This document shows, one piece after another, positions 27,484-36,917 of a stretch of 64,000 nucleotides of DNA. Numbering within the stretch: the first letter of the stretch is position 1; each line of letters begins with the position of its first letter. This stretch comes from Methanocaldococcus sp. (GTDB lineage Archaea > AGJL01 > Methanococci > Methanococcales > Methanocaldococcaceae). Location: positions 1-64,000 of the forward strand of contig NZ_JACCLX010000029.1 in NCBI RefSeq assembly GCF_024490875.1. Direction: 5' to 3'. Below the pieces are notes generated by a model, which worked only from the letters and a program-made list of their open reading frames with translations, was not told where the DNA came from and searched no databases. A program made the position numbers and the translations under genes.

Positions 27484-27897
27484 TCAGAATTTCGCTCCTA
27501 AGTGTTTGCTTAACTCACCTAATGTAATATACTTTGTAGTGTTTAATGGATGAGATATTTTTTCATCAACTTGTAAATTTTTAGGATTGCCAACATAAAC
27601 CTTAACTCTCTTAAATGCCTCCCTACCTTTTGATTTTTTGTATGGAAGCATTTTTCTTACTGTTCTCCTCAATATATCATCAGGTCTTCTTGGAAACTTT
27701 GGACCAAATCTTCTTGGATTAGCAACGTTTTTCTTTTCTCTCTCTTCTTGATATTTTTTTATAATCCAATCTTTATTACCAGTTATAATTACCTTTTCAG
27801 CATTTACTATAACTATTTCTTCTCCTCTTAATACTCTCTTTGCCACTTCCGAAGATAATCTCCCCAATATCGCTCCTTCAGCATCTATTACTGTCAT
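27484..27897 (-). CDS. rpl13: 50S ribosomal protein L13
   Basis: A 137-residue large-subunit protein (uL13). It has VIDAEGAILGRLSSEVAKRVLRGEE, the archaeal GPKFPRRPDDILRRTVRKMLPYKKSKG segment, and VYVGNPKN. I choose the ATG at 27897 because GGTGAT lies just ahead and the longer frame overlaps it. It lies between L18e and S9 in the operon. Confidence 0.97.
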   Translation of the reverse strand: MTVIDAEGAILGRLSSEVAKRVLRGEEIVIVNAEKVIITGNKDWIIKKYQEEREKKNVANPRRFGPKFPRRPDDILRRTVRKMLPYKKSKGREAFKRVKVYVGNPKNLQVDEKISHPLNTTKYITLGELSKHLGAKF

Positions 27898-27915
27898 TAT
27901 TATCACCAACGTGTT

Positions 27916-28278
27916 TTATGCCATAATTCTAACATTTGAACCTTTTGGATTTCTTTTTATTAATTCTTCAATAGTTATAGCCTCTCCTCCTGATTCTTCA
28001 ATTAACTTTTTAGCTGTTTCTGAAAATGCAAATGCCGCAACTATTACCTTATGATCCAATTTACCTGCTCCTAAAACCTTACCTGGAACTAAAACTATGT
28101 CTCCTTCCTTTGTATATCTATTTATTTTACTTAAATTTACTTCAGCCCTTCTTCTTCTGGGCTTTGCTAATCTTCTTGCTATATCCTTCCAAATCTTTGC
28201 CTGATTTTTATAACTTTCATATTTTAAAGTCTCAATTAACTTAACCAATCTTGGATTTGTTGCTCTAATCTTTTTCAT
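27916..28278 (-). CDS. rpl18e: 50S ribosomal protein L18e
   Basis: A 120-residue archaeal/eukaryotic large-subunit protein (eL18). The sequence has [47 protein letters not shown], and [15 protein letters not shown], typical of L18e. CGGTGA precedes the ATG at 28278. It follows rpoD after 52 bases and precedes rpl13. Confidence 0.96.
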   Translation of the reverse strand: MKKIRATNPRLVKLIETLKYESYKNQAKIWKDIARRLAKPRRRRAEVNLSKINRYTKEGDIVLVPGKVLGAGKLDHKVIVAAFAFSETAKKLIEESGGEAITIEELIKRNPKGSNVRIMA

Positions 28279-28330
28279 AATTCTCACCGTGTTTTAAACC
28301 TTTTTAAGGTTTTAAAAAATTTAATAATAT

Positions 28331-28906
28331 TTATTTCTCAATTTGTTCCAGTTGTTTTAAAAAACTTTCTGCCTTATTTTTTAATATTTTAACGGCCTCC
28401 TCTAATATTTCTTCAGCCTCCATTTGTCCAAATGTTTCTACTAGAAATTCTACCTCATCTTCACTAAGTTGTTTATAAACAGCATTGCATGGCTGCCATT
28501 TTGCATGTATTTTACCAATACCTGGAACTGCATCACATTCAATCTGTATTTTTTGCCCTTTACCTAATTTTACAATTGGAATATTTTTAAATGCTACTTC
28601 TCCATTATCAGATTTCAAATCTGATGAATAAACTACACATGGTCCTTCTTTTTCTAAGGTGAATTTTATAACTTCATTTTCTAATAATGGTTTTCCCTTA
28701 ATTGGAACTAATCCCAATCTATGCGCTAAAATTTCATCATCCATTGATGAAGAATTCTCATATATATAAACATCTTCAATAGCATAGGTTGGAACTTCAG
28801 AAATCATTATTCTTCTAATAGCATTAGAAAAAGATATTGGTGCTTTTAAAGAAAAAATAAAATTTTCACCAATTCTTGTTTTTTTCTTCTCTTTAATTGT
28901 AATCAA
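28331..28906 (-). CDS. rpoD: RNA polymerase subunit Rpo3 (RpoD)
   Basis: A 191-residue subunit D, the archaeal counterpart of bacterial alpha and eukaryotic RPB3, a platform for RNA polymerase assembly. SFSNAIRRIMISEVPTYAIEDVYIYENSS is the alpha-motif, followed by LAHRLGLVPIKG. The iron-sulfur insertion seen in some archaeal D subunits is absent here, as expected from the short length. It starts at a TTG behind GGTGGT, ten bases after the rps11 stop. Family name should not be confused with the bacterial sigma factor gene. Confidence 0.95.
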   Translation of the reverse strand: MITIKEKKKTRIGENFIFSLKAPISFSNAIRRIMISEVPTYAIEDVYIYENSSSMDDEILAHRLGLVPIKGKPLLENEVIKFTLEKEGPCVVYSSDLKSDNGEVAFKNIPIVKLGKGQKIQIECDAVPGIGKIHAKWQPCNAVYKQLSEDEVEFLVETFGQMEAEEILEEAVKILKNKAESFLKQLEQIEK

Positions 28907-28918
28907 AGGTTACCACCT

Positions 28919-29308
28919 TTATTTTTTAAACCTCTTCTTAGGAGTTGTACCATCGTGTGGTATTGGTGTAACATCCTCAATTCTACCTATTCTTAATCCA
29001 GATCTTGCTAATGCTCTAATTGCCGCTTGAGCTCCAGGTCCAGGATTTTTCTGACCACTACCTCCTGGCGCTCTAACTTTTATATGTATGTTGTAAATAC
29101 CTCTCTCTTTTAATACTTCAGCCAACTTAAAAGCCGCCTGCATTGCTGCATAAGGAGAACCTTCATCTCTCTGATTTCTTGTAACCATTCCTCCTGAGAT
29201 TCTTGCAATAGTTTCCGCTCCAGTAATATCTGTCGCGTGAATTATTGTGTTATTATAAGATGAGTATATATGAACAATCCCCCATTTTTCTTTTTTTTGT
29301 TCAGTCAT
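28919..29308 (-). CDS. rps11: 30S ribosomal protein S11
   Basis: A 129-residue small-subunit protein (uS11) of the platform. It has [21 protein letters not shown], the [21 protein letters not shown] segment, [22 protein letters not shown], and a basic tail [16 protein letters not shown] precedes the ATG. Standard operon position between S4 and RpoD. Confidence 0.98.
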   Translation of the reverse strand: MTEQKKEKWGIVHIYSSYNNTIIHATDITGAETIARISGGMVTRNQRDEGSPYAAMQAAFKLAEVLKERGIYNIHIKVRAPGGSGQKNPGPGAQAAIRALARSGLRIGRIEDVTPIPHDGTTPKKRFKK

Positions 29309-29330
29309 GGTATTTCACCTTATTATTAAT

Positions 29331-29879
29331 TTATTCAGGCTGTGTTTCTTCTAAACCTATAATTTTTGCTCTTTCTGGATGATCCTCATAATTAAATGGA
29401 GAGTTTTTTGCATAGGTAATTTTGTCTTCTTCTTCAACTGATACCATATAACTTGGAGCAGTTACTACTCTACCATTTACAGCTATGTGACCATGAACTA
29501 TTAACTGCCTTGCTTGTTTAGGTGTTCTTGCCAATCCTTTTCTAAATACAAGTGTTTGTAATCTTCTCTCTAATATATCTTCAACAGTTAAGGATAAGAC
29601 ATCATCAAGAGTAGGATTTTCAATTTTTAAAATACCATATCTTTTTAATACATTAAATAACTGAACTGCCTCTTTAACTCCTTGTTCTGTTCTATCGCTA
29701 ATTAATCTTCTTGCCTGTCTTCTATACTTTCTTAAAATTGTTTCAGCTTTCCAAACTTCTCTTTTCCTTCTTAACCCATATTTTCTACATAATTCTTTTT
29801 CTCTTTCAATTCTTTCTTTAATCCATGGATGGTTAGGTGTTTCATAAGTCTTTTTAAATCTTCTTCTTGGATCTCCCAT
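29331..29879 (-). CDS. rps4: 30S ribosomal protein S4
   Basis: A 182-residue small-subunit protein (uS4), one of the first to bind 16S r[22 protein letters not shown] is the archaeal start, and the S4 RNA-binding domain is [45 protein letters not shown] precedes the ATG. It lies between S13 and S11. Confidence 0.98.
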   Translation of the reverse strand: MGDPRRRFKKTYETPNHPWIKERIEREKELCRKYGLRRKREVWKAETILRKYRRQARRLISDRTEQGVKEAVQLFNVLKRYGILKIENPTLDDVLSLTVEDILERRLQTLVFRKGLARTPKQARQLIVHGHIAVNGRVVTAPSYMVSVEEEDKITYAKNSPFNYEDHPERAKIIGLEETQPE

Positions 29880-29933
29880 TTAATCACCTTTGTTAAATTT
29901 TTAAATTTATGTTTGTTTTATAAACTTATTAGT

Positions 29934-30398
29934 TTATTTCTTTCTTCTTGAAACTCCAACAGTAGGTCCTCTTCTAAATGTACTTTTTGTTCTCTGTCCT
30001 CTACATGGTAATCCAAGTTCGTGCCTAATTCCTCTATAACATCTAATTCTTTTCAATCTGTTTATATCTTCTTGTTTTACAATCATTAAGTCACTTTCAA
30101 TAACGTGTTTATCTTTTCCAGTAACATAATCTTTTCTTCTATTAAACATCCATGATGGAATTCCATATTTAGCGGGATCAGCCAATATTTCCTCAATTTT
30201 TTTAACTTCTTCTTCAGTTAAGTAACCTGCCAACTTGTTAGGGTCTAATTTAGCTACTCTTATAACAGCTCTTGCCATTGCCTCTCCAACACCATAGGTG
30301 TCTTGGAGAGCCATTATTAACTTCTTATTACCATCTAAATCTGTTCTTGAAACTCTAATTAAGTATTTAAATTCAGAATTTTGCATATTTTCAGTCAA
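29934..30398 (-). CDS. rps13: 30S ribosomal protein S13
   Basis: A 154-residue small-subunit protein (uS13) that contacts the head and the P-site tRNA. Features are [34 protein letters not shown], the helix-turn [17 protein letters not shown], and [25 protein letters not shown]. It starts at a TTG (30396-30398) with a strong GGAGGTG five bases upstream, so the rare start is well supported. It is the first protein gene of its operon, 61 bases downstream of tRNA-Ser. Confidence 0.97.
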   Translation of the reverse strand: MTENMQNSEFKYLIRVSRTDLDGNKKLIMALQDTYGVGEAMARAVIRVAKLDPNKLAGYLTEEEVKKIEEILADPAKYGIPSWMFNRRKDYVTGKDKHVIESDLMIVKQEDINRLKRIRCYRGIRHELGLPCRGQRTKSTFRRGPTVGVSRRKK

Positions 30399-30459
30399 GG
30401 TTGCACCTCCATAATTCGTGTTTTAATATAAAAATAAAAAACAAAAAATAAAAAATAAG

Positions 30460-30548
30460 TGGCGCGGAGGGGGGGATTTGAACCCCCGCGGGGCAAAGCC
30501 CCATGGGATCTCCAGTCCCACGCCTTGGCCGGGCTAGGCTACCTCCGC
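30460..30548 (-). tRNA. tRNA-Ser (GGA)
   Basis: On the minus strand the acceptor is GCGGAGG/CCTCCGC with discriminator G and encoded CCA. The stem TGGGA/TCCCA surrounds CTGGAGA, giving anticodon GGA. A long variable arm (GGGGC-TTT-GCCCC) marks a class II serine tRNA. It lies at the head of the S13 operon and may be cotranscribed with it, since no clear promoter was found in the 61-base gap. Confidence 0.95.
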
Positions 30549-30610
30549 TCTAAAATTGTTTTGATCTTTACACTTATCTTATTATGCTATGATTATTAAT
30601 GGCAATTATT

Positions 30611-30630
30611 CTTATATATTATTTTCGGTT
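30611..30630 (-). promoter_or_regulatory. Probable promoter of tRNA-Ser and the S13 operon
   Basis: On the minus strand AACCGAAAATAATATATAAG resembles the BRE-TATA pair CCGAAAA + TATATA seen at the other stable-RNA genes in this window. It lies about 65-80 bases upstream of tRNA-Ser, giving a leader of about 40 bases. The remainder of the 198-base gap (30549-30746) is AT-rich with no other recognised feature. Confidence 0.55.
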
Positions 30631-30746
30631 TGTAGATTTAAAAATAATGTATATAGAAATATTTTAATTATTTAATTAAAATAAACTTTTATTTATATAA
30701 TTAAAAATTAATAGTATAGACATTAAGTATTAATGAGGGAAATAAT

Positions 30747-31526
30747 ATGAAAGTTAAAGTTTCTGAGTATATGACAAAAAATGTCATAACTGTCTCTAAA
30801 GATAACACGGTTAAGGATGTTATTAAATTGATAAAAGAGACTGGTCATAACTCATTTCCTGTTGTAGAGAATGGAAAATTAATAGGAATAGTTTCAGTTA
30901 ATGATATTATTGGCAAGGATGATAATGAAAAAGTGGAAAATGTAATGACTAAAAGAAAGGATATGGTAGTTACAACTCCTGACGCTAATATAATGGATGT
31001 TGGCAGAATAATGTTTAGAACAGGGTTTTCAAAATTACCAGTTGTAGATAATGAGAATAATTTAGTTGGGTTAATATCAAATATGGATGTTATTAGATCT
31101 CAAATAGAAAAAACTACTCCTAAAAAATTAGAAAATATAATTAAAACTTACCAAAGTTTAGGATACAACTTAAAAGTCGAAAAGAAAGAAGTGGAAGTTA
31201 GTAAATTAAAACCTACCCAAAATAAAATACAAGCTGATGAATTAGTCGGAAGAAAGTATGAATTAAAAAAAGGATTGGCTGAACCTATTATAGTAATAAA
31301 GAAAAAAAATGACAACCATTATATATTAATAGATGGACATCATAGGGCAGTTGCGGCATATAAAATGGGAATACCAAAGATAGATGCTTATGTTATATAC
31401 TTAGATACGGATAAAAAACTTGGTATTGAGAAGACTGCTGAAATGATGAATTTAAAATCATTAGATGATATTAAGATTGTTGATGAGGAAGACGAAAACT
31501 CAGTTAAATTGAAAAAAGTATATTAA
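30747..31526 (+). CDS. CBS-pair protein with ParB/sulfiredoxin-like domain
   Basis: A 259-residue protein. Two CBS domains occupy about residues 1-125 (VSEYMTKNVITVSKDNTVKDV; NVMTKRKDMVVTTPDANIMDVGRI), a module that binds adenosine nucleotides or SAM. About 150-230 is a ParB/Srx-like domain with LIDGHHRAVAAYKMG, equivalent to the DGHxR motif. In ParB proteins this fold binds nucleotides and DNA; in the archaeal serine kinase SerK the same fold phosphorylates serine. So this may be a regulated kinase or a regulator. It is 14 bases upstream of cgi121 and argJ follows, so the three may form an operon. Confidence 0.85.
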   Translation: MKVKVSEYMTKNVITVSKDNTVKDVIKLIKETGHNSFPVVENGKLIGIVSVNDIIGKDDNEKVENVMTKRKDMVVTTPDANIMDVGRIMFRTGFSKLPVVDNENNLVGLISNMDVIRSQIEKTTPKKLENIIKTYQSLGYNLKVEKKEVEVSKLKPTQNKIQADELVGRKYELKKGLAEPIIVIKKKNDNHYILIDGHHRAVAAYKMGIPKIDAYVIYLDTDKKLGIEKTAEMMNLKSLDDIKIVDEEDENSVKLKKVY

Positions 31527-31540
31527 ATTTAGGGATAGTT

Positions 31541-31972
31541 ATGATAATTAAGGGTATAAGGGGTGCAAAAATAAATAAAGACATTTTTAATTTAGGATTA
31601 GAATTTCAAATTTTAAATGCTGATTTAATAGCGACAAAAAAACATATATTACATGCAATAAATCAGGCTAAGACAAAAAAACCAATTGCTAAAAATTTTT
31701 GGATTGAAATTTTAGTTAGAGCATCGGGACAAAGGCAGATACAGGAGGCTATAAAGATTATAGGAGCAAAAGATGGAAATGTTTGCTTAATATGTAAAAA
31801 TGAGAATACATTTAAAAAGATTCATAAACTAATAGGTGGAGAAGTTGATGATTCAGTTTTAGAACTTAATGAAGAAAAAGAAAAACTAATTAGGAAAGTT
31901 TTTAACATAAAAGGTTTTGGAAATACTATTGAGAGAGTTTTGGAGAAGATAGCATTAATTGAATTAAAATAA
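31541..31972 (+). CDS. cgi121: KEOPS complex subunit Cgi121
   Basis: A 143-residue subunit of the KEOPS complex, which makes the universal t6A37 modification of ANN-decoding tRNAs; Cgi121 binds the tRNA 3' CCA end and recruits tRNA to the Kae1-Bud32 core. Family features are the segment LNADLIATKKHILHAINQA, FWIEILVRASGQRQIQEAI (the conserved ASGQRQI stretch) and NIKGFGNTIERVLEKIALIE. The M. jannaschii homologue has been studied structurally. It starts 14 bases after the CBS gene and ends 15 bases before the argJ GTG. Confidence 0.9.
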   Translation: MIIKGIRGAKINKDIFNLGLEFQILNADLIATKKHILHAINQAKTKKPIAKNFWIEILVRASGQRQIQEAIKIIGAKDGNVCLICKNENTFKKIHKLIGGEVDDSVLELNEEKEKLIRKVFNIKGFGNTIERVLEKIALIELK

Positions 31973-31987
31973 AATAAGGTGAATGTT

Positions 31988-33190
31988 GTGAAAGTTATTG
32001 ATGGTGGTGTTATAGTTCCAAAAGGTTTTAAAGCAAATGGTTATAAGGAAGGAAAGTATGGAGTGGCAATAATAATCTCTGAAAATGAAGCAATTGGAAC
32101 AGGAGTTTTTACAAAAAATAAAGTTGTTGCACATCCAGTTGTTTTATCAAAAAATCTCATAAAAAATAGAGATAAGTTTAGGGCGATAGTTGCAAACAGT
32201 GGAAATGCCAACTGTTATACAAAAAATGGTTTAGAAGATGCGAAAGAAATGCAAAAAATAGTTGCTGAACTTTTTAATATTAAAGAAGAGGAAATTTTAG
32301 TGGCTTCAACTGGGGTAATTGGAAGAAAAATGAATATGGAAATTATAAAAAATAGAATAAAAAAAGTTTATGAATTAATGCAAAAAGAAAGTAGTTCAAT
32401 AAATGCCGCTAAGGCTATAATGACAACTGATACAAAACCAAAAGAGATTGCAGTTGAGTTTGAAGTAAATGGAAAAAAAGTTAGAATTGGGGGAATTGCT
32501 AAGGGGGCGGGGATGATACATCCCAATATGGCTACTATGCTCTGTTTTATAACTACTGACATAATTATTGACAAAGAAAACTTAACTAAAATTTTAAAGA
32601 GAGTTGTGGATAAAACTTTCAATAATATATCTGTCGATGGAGATACTTCAACAAATGATACTGTCTTTATTTTAGCAAATGGTAGAAGTGGAGTTAATTA
32701 TGAGGAATGTAAGGAAGAGTTTGAAAAATCTTTACTTTATGTTTGTAGAGAACTTTCCAAAATGATAGTCAAAGATGGAGAAGGTGCAACTAAATTTGTA
32801 GAGGTAATAGTTAAAGGAGCAAAAAGTAAAGAGGATGCAATTAAAGCATCAAAGGCAATAGTTAATTCTTTATTAGTAAAAACTGCAATATTTGGAGAAG
32901 ATCCTAACTGGGGAAGAATATTAGCGGCAGTTGGTTATAGTGGGGCTGATTTTGATCCAAGTATTGTTGATATTATAATTGGTAATAATAAGGAGGAGGT
33001 TTATTTAGTCAAAGATGGAACTCCATTAGCAGATGAAGGAACTGATGAGTTAAAAAAAGCAGAAGAAATTATGAAAAGTGATGAAATCAAAATAATAGTT
33101 GATTTAAAAATGGGAAACTTTGATAATGTTTGTTATGGATGTGATTTAAGTTATGAGTATGTTAGAATAAATGCTGAATACACTACTTAA
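31988..33190 (+). CDS. argJ: Glutamate N-acetyltransferase/amino-acid acetyltransferase
   Basis: ArgJ recycles or donates acetyl groups between N-acetylornithine and glutamate in arginine synthesis. The 400-residue precursor cuts itself at the threonine of GMIHPNMATMLCF to give alpha and beta chains, with that threonine as nucleophile. NSGNANCYTK and FGEDPNWGRILAAVGYSG are other family motifs. I place the start at GTG 31988, five bases after GGTGA; a GTG three codons earlier overlaps that site. It converges on the L3-S19 operon with an 85-base AT-rich gap. Confidence 0.95.
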   Translation: MKVIDGGVIVPKGFKANGYKEGKYGVAIIISENEAIGTGVFTKNKVVAHPVVLSKNLIKNRDKFRAIVANSGNANCYTKNGLEDAKEMQKIVAELFNIKEEEILVASTGVIGRKMNMEIIKNRIKKVYELMQKESSSINAAKAIMTTDTKPKEIAVEFEVNGKKVRIGGIAKGAGMIHPNMATMLCFITTDIIIDKENLTKILKRVVDKTFNNISVDGDTSTNDTVFILANGRSGVNYEECKEEFEKSLLYVCRELSKMIVKDGEGATKFVEVIVKGAKSKEDAIKASKAIVNSLLVKTAIFGEDPNWGRILAAVGYSGADFDPSIVDIIIGNNKEEVYLVKDGTPLADEGTDELKKAEEIMKSDEIKIIVDLKMGNFDNVCYGCDLSYEYVRINAEYTT

Positions 33191-33275
33191 ATTATTTTTT
33201 ATTTTAAAATCTATATTTATAAATTTAAATTAATGAATCTTATTAATCAAAATAAAAAAAGAAAAATAAAGGATT

Positions 33276-33731
33276 TTATTTGATTGGAACGAACATTGAA
33301 CTTCTTGTAGCACCCATACCAGGAGCTCCGTGCTGAACAGGTTTTCTTGTTAATGAGAACTCTCCTAAGTAATGACCTATCATTTCAGGAGTCACTTTAA
33401 CTTCAACAAACTCTTTTCCATTATAGACACCAAATGTTAATCCAACCATATCTGGAGTTATAACGAAATCTCTACAATGAGTTCTAATAATTCTTGGTTC
33501 TTTACCTTTGTTTAATAATCTTCTTGCTCTTTTAATTTTCATAGCCAATTTTTTCTGTTGTGGAGTTAATCCTCTTAACAATGTTCTTCTCTGCCTTGCA
33601 GGTAATAATTTAGCAAACTCTCTCAAAGGCATTTGTTGTAGTTCTTCTAATGTGTATCCTCTATATCTAAATTCAACTCTCTTAGAAATTACCTGTTTTT
33701 TCTTTCTTATTCTTCTTCTTTTAGAAGCCAT
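33276..33731 (-). CDS. rps19: 30S ribosomal protein S19
   Basis: A 151-residue small-subunit head protein (uS19), archaeal type with an N-terminal extension. [30 protein letters not shown] is the archaeal part, and [41 protein letters not shown] is the S19 core. It is the last gene here of L3-L4-L23-L2-S19; L22 and later genes of the usual archaeal operon do not follow. Confidence 0.97.
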   Translation of the reverse strand: MASKRRRIRKKKQVISKRVEFRYRGYTLEELQQMPLREFAKLLPARQRRTLLRGLTPQQKKLAMKIKRARRLLNKGKEPRIIRTHCRDFVITPDMVGLTFGVYNGKEFVEVKVTPEMIGHYLGEFSLTRKPVQHGAPGMGATRSSMFVPIK

Positions 33732-33803
33732 AATAATTCACCATTAGTTATTTTATTTTTATTGTATAATTTATGAAGGTAGGTAGAAAAAATTTAGAGA
33801 AAA

Positions 33804-34529
33804 TTACTTCCTGACTCCAGTTCTTCTTGCTGCAATGTGTCCAACTTTTCTTCCTGGGGGCATTCTTCTTGAAACTGTTGTTGGTTTTCCAGTGTGTTGG
33901 TGTCTTCCACCACCGAATGGGTGATCGACTGCGTTCATTGCTACTCCTCTAACTCTTGGCCATTTAATAGCCTTAGCCTTCATAGCATAATATTTCTTAC
34001 CTGCCTTAACAAATGGTTTCTCTTTTCTACCTCCACCAGCGACTACTCCTATTGTAGCTCTACACATTGAATGTAAAGCCTTAATATGTCCAGATGGTAA
34101 TTTAACATATGTTCTATCATCGTCATGTGTTAAGATATGAGCATAACATCCTCCTGCTCTAACTAATTTTCCACCATCTCCTGGGATTGTTTCTATGTTA
34201 AATACTGGGATACCCTCTGGAATTGATCCTAATGGTAAAACATTTCCTGGTTTTATATCAGCGGTAACTCCACATTCTATTATGTCTCCAACTTTCATTC
34301 CCTCTGGAACTATTAATAACCCTTCCTCCCCTGTTTCATATTCTACTTTTGCTACTGGGGCACTTCTTCCAGGATCATGTAAAATATCAACAATTTTACC
34401 TAAAACTTTTCCTTTTTTTTCTAATTCGTCAAATTTTCTATATTTTGCTTCTCCCCTTCTTTTATGTGAAGGACTTGTATATGTTGGGCTACCTCTACCT
34501 CTTCTTTGGGATACTAATCTTTTACCCAT
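33804..34529 (-). CDS. rpl2: 50S ribosomal protein L2
   Basis: A 241-residue large-subunit protein (uL2) needed for subunit association and the peptidyl transferase centre. MGKRLVSQRRGRGSPTYTSPSHKRRGEAKYR is the archaeal start, GVVAGGGRKEKPFVKAGKKYYAMK and RGVAMNAVDHPFGGGRHQH contain the invariant histidine region. GGTGATG before the ATG at 34529 sets the start against a slightly longer reading. Confidence 0.98.
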   Translation of the reverse strand: MGKRLVSQRRGRGSPTYTSPSHKRRGEAKYRKFDELEKKGKVLGKIVDILHDPGRSAPVAKVEYETGEEGLLIVPEGMKVGDIIECGVTADIKPGNVLPLGSIPEGIPVFNIETIPGDGGKLVRAGGCYAHILTHDDDRTYVKLPSGHIKALHSMCRATIGVVAGGGRKEKPFVKAGKKYYAMKAKAIKWPRVRGVAMNAVDHPFGGGRHQHTGKPTTVSRRMPPGRKVGHIAARRTGVRK

Positions 34530-34552
34530 ATTCATCACCGTTTTTTAATTTA

Positions 34553-34813
34553 TTAGTAGATTCCTAAACTTGCTGCTATTTTACGAGCATCATATCCTTT
34601 TTTCAACTTAATGTATGCCTTTTTTTCTCCCTTAGGAGTTATTAATGTATTTACCTTTTCTACTTCAACATCAAACAATTCTTTCATTGCTCTTTTTATG
34701 TCTCTTTTTGTAGCCTTTCTATCTACATAAAATACTAACTTGTTTTCTGTTTCAATTAATCTAACAGCCTTTTCTGAAACTACCGGCATTTTTATTACAT
34801 CAAAAGCATCCAT
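34553..34813 (-). CDS. rpl23: 50S ribosomal protein L23
   Basis: An 86-residue large-subunit protein (uL23) at the exit of the peptide tunnel, docking site for the signal recognition particle. [51 protein letters not shown] and [22 protein letters not shown] are typical. It lies 23 bases before rpl2 and 25 after rpl4. Confidence 0.97.
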   Translation of the reverse strand: MDAFDVIKMPVVSEKAVRLIETENKLVFYVDRKATKRDIKRAMKELFDVEVEKVNTLITPKGEKKAYIKLKKGYDARKIAASLGIY

Positions 34814-34838
34814 AATTCATCCCCTTGTTTCAAATTTT

Positions 34839-35600
34839 TTATTTGTTAAATCTCTCTTTTAATTTTTCTATAGCATTTTCAGTCCATACTGTTAATCTTC
34901 CAGCAACTCCCCCTGGAGCTAAGTGTATAATTCCTAAATCTTTGGCTGTTATAACATCAACTCCAGGTAGATTTCTTGATGCTAATATTGCATTACATTT
35001 ATTACCAACAACGACTAAAACACTTCTTGGCTTTTTATATCTTCTACCTCTCATTTTTCCTCTTCCAGATCTAATCTTAATACCATTCTTAGCCCTTATA
35101 ACATCACTACTTATTCCCAATTTTTCAAAAACTTTAAAAACTTCTTTTGTTTTCTGCAAATCTTCAAATGAATTTTCAACGATTATTGGTAAATTTTCAT
35201 TTTCAAATATATGTCCTCTTTCTCTAACCAATTCTGGATTTGCTGTTGCGGCAATAGCACTTTTTATAGCCTTAATTCTTTCTTTTTTATTTACTCTCTC
35301 CCACAATATTTTTTCAACTTTTGGTGGATGTGCTCTTCTACCTCCAACAGCCTGTGGAACAAATGCCGCCCATCCTTGTGGGGTTCTTATAACTCTTGCC
35401 ATGCCATGCCCTTTACCTATACACTTTGCAGAAGTTCTCTTACCAGCCATAGGATCTGAACCTTTTGGTTGCAATCTTGCAGTAAATGCAGATAAAAATG
35501 CTCTTCTAATTAGATCAGGTCTATATTCTTCTTCAAATACTGATGGCAATTCAATTTCCTTGACTGTTTCACCATTTAAATTATAAACCACTGCTTTCAT
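34839..35600 (-). CDS. rpl4: 50S ribosomal protein L4
   Basis: A 253-residue large-subunit protein (uL4, eukaryotic L4-like). Features include [18 protein letters not shown], the tunnel loop [43 protein letters not shown], and [42 protein letters not shown] precedes the ATG. An 83-base gap separates it from rpl3. Confidence 0.98.
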   Translation of the reverse strand: MKAVVYNLNGETVKEIELPSVFEEEYRPDLIRRAFLSAFTARLQPKGSDPMAGKRTSAKCIGKGHGMARVIRTPQGWAAFVPQAVGGRRAHPPKVEKILWERVNKKERIKAIKSAIAATANPELVRERGHIFENENLPIIVENSFEDLQKTKEVFKVFEKLGISSDVIRAKNGIKIRSGRGKMRGRRYKKPRSVLVVVGNKCNAILASRNLPGVDVITAKDLGIIHLAPGGVAGRLTVWTENAIEKLKERFNK

Positions 35601-35683
35601 CTTTATTCACCTTTATCATCTATTTACTCATATTTATCGTTTAAAATTTTTAATTTTAAATTAGTTTATTTTAATTTCCCTGA

Positions 35684-36691
35684 TTATTTCCCTTGTTTTG
35701 ATGTAGTACTTATGTATGTAATTTCTGGAACCTTAATTAATGGTTCTTGTGGTCTTATAGCTCTTCTTAACACAATTAACCTCTTTGCTGGTCCTTGAAC
35801 TGAACCTTTTAATACAACATATTTGTTTCTAATAACACCATAGTGTAAGAATCCTCCTTTTGGAGTAATTTCCTCTCCATTATCTCCAATTTTTAATATT
35901 CTTTTATTGTATTCTGTTCTTTGATGATAACCCATTTGTCCAGCCATTGGAACTGTCCACATTATCATTTTTGGTTGCCATGGACCTACAGAACCTACGT
36001 GCCTACCTACTCCTTTTCTTGCGTGCTTTCCAAATTGTATTTTAACTCCCCATCTTTTTACAGGTCCTTGGAATCCTTTACCTTTTGTAACTCCAATTGT
36101 ATCAACTAATTCTCCTTCTTGGAAGACATCTGTAATATTTAATTGCTTACCTAAAATCTCCTTAGCGTAGTTTAATCTTTCATCTATATTTTTTCCTCCA
36201 ATTCTAATTTCTAAAATTTCTGGCTTTTTCTTTGGTAAGGTTGTTAATTTTGGATTTGTATGAACTAAAACTCTAACTTCCTCTATTTTATCTTTTAATG
36301 ATTCTAAATCTTCTACTGTTTTTTTATCTTCTTTCTTTGGTAATTTGATTTTTCTTTCTAATTCTTTATCTAAATTATCTGCCCAAACTTCTGTTAATGT
36401 TGTTAAATAGTTTCTTTCATTTCTTCCATAAACTCTTATTCCAAATACATTAATTGGCGGAGCCTCTAATATTGTGATTGGAGTAAATATTTCCTGCCCA
36501 GCATTAGGACTTTTTGGATTATCTTCTTTAATAAATGCATGGCTCATTCCTGCTTTATATACAGGAAATGCTTGCAATCTTACAGTATCTTCTTCTGGCC
36601 AACTTCTAATTCTTGGCACAGGTCTTTTTGCTCTTTTTCTTGGACTGAATGCTAAGGAACCTCTTCTTGGTCTATTTACATTTAATCCCAT
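35684..36691 (-). CDS. rpl3: 50S ribosomal protein L3
   Basis: A 335-residue large-subunit protein (uL3), first gene of its operon. [32 protein letters not shown] is the archaeal N-terminus; [36 protein letters not shown] is the loop reaching the peptidyl transferase centre. GGAGGT precedes the ATG. The gap upstream (36692-36917), shared with the divergent translin gene, holds TATA-like blocks at about 36755-36775 and a GC-rich hairpin. Confidence 0.98.
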   Translation of the reverse strand: MGLNVNRPRRGSLAFSPRKRAKRPVPRIRSWPEEDTVRLQAFPVYKAGMSHAFIKEDNPKSPNAGQEIFTPITILEAPPINVFGIRVYGRNERNYLTTLTEVWADNLDKELERKIKLPKKEDKKTVEDLESLKDKIEEVRVLVHTNPKLTTLPKKKPEILEIRIGGKNIDERLNYAKEILGKQLNITDVFQEGELVDTIGVTKGKGFQGPVKRWGVKIQFGKHARKGVGRHVGSVGPWQPKMIMWTVPMAGQMGYHQRTEYNKRILKIGDNGEEITPKGGFLHYGVIRNKYVVLKGSVQGPAKRLIVLRRAIRPQEPLIKVPEITYISTTSKQGK

Positions 36692-36793
36692 AATCTAACC
36701 TCCGAAATATTTATTACTATAAATTAAAAAATCTTAATAATTGTGTTTTTATGTTTTTATATTTATACTATATTAAATTTAAGCCTACAATCG

Positions 36794-36834
36794 TGCAAAC
36801 CTGTCATTGCCTATTATGGCTTTTCAGGTTTGCA
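36794..36834. ncRNA. Candidate structured RNA or operator: 10-bp GC-rich inverted repeat
   Basis: TGCAAACCTG (36794-36803) and its exact reverse complement CAGGTTTGCA (36825-36834) flank a 21-base loop. In a gap that is otherwise almost pure A and T, this GC-richer perfect stem stands out. An initiation site following the TATA-like block near 36760 would put the hairpin at the start of a roughly 125-base leader of the translin gene. It could be a leader element, a small RNA, or a DNA site for a dimeric regulator of either divergent gene. Strand is undecided. Confidence 0.45.
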
Positions 36835-36917
36835 TTAATATTAATAAACATAATAAAAGAAAAGAAGTGTATAAACAAATACTAACAAAAGAGTATATAA
36901 AATTTTTGGTGAGAAAC

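Noticed and set aside
28331-28906. rpoD as a bacterial-type sigma factor gene
   Set aside because: The sequence is the archaeal RNA polymerase D (Rpo3) subunit with the alpha-motif; the shared symbol is only a naming clash.
34825-35586. A 253-codon open frame antisense to nearly all of rpl4
   Set aside because: rpl4 is unmistakable and its codon pattern leaves the opposite strand free of stops; the antisense peptide is an artefact-like mix of Ser, Leu, Pro and Phe with no recognisable domain.
36794-36834. Inverted repeat read as an intrinsic terminator
   Set aside because: Neither divergent gene ends there, and no T-run follows the stem on either strand.
36807-36917. Coding extension upstream of the translin gene
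   Set aside because: The frame is open by chance, overlaps half of the inverted repeat, and the ATG at 36918 has a clear GGTGA four bases before it.
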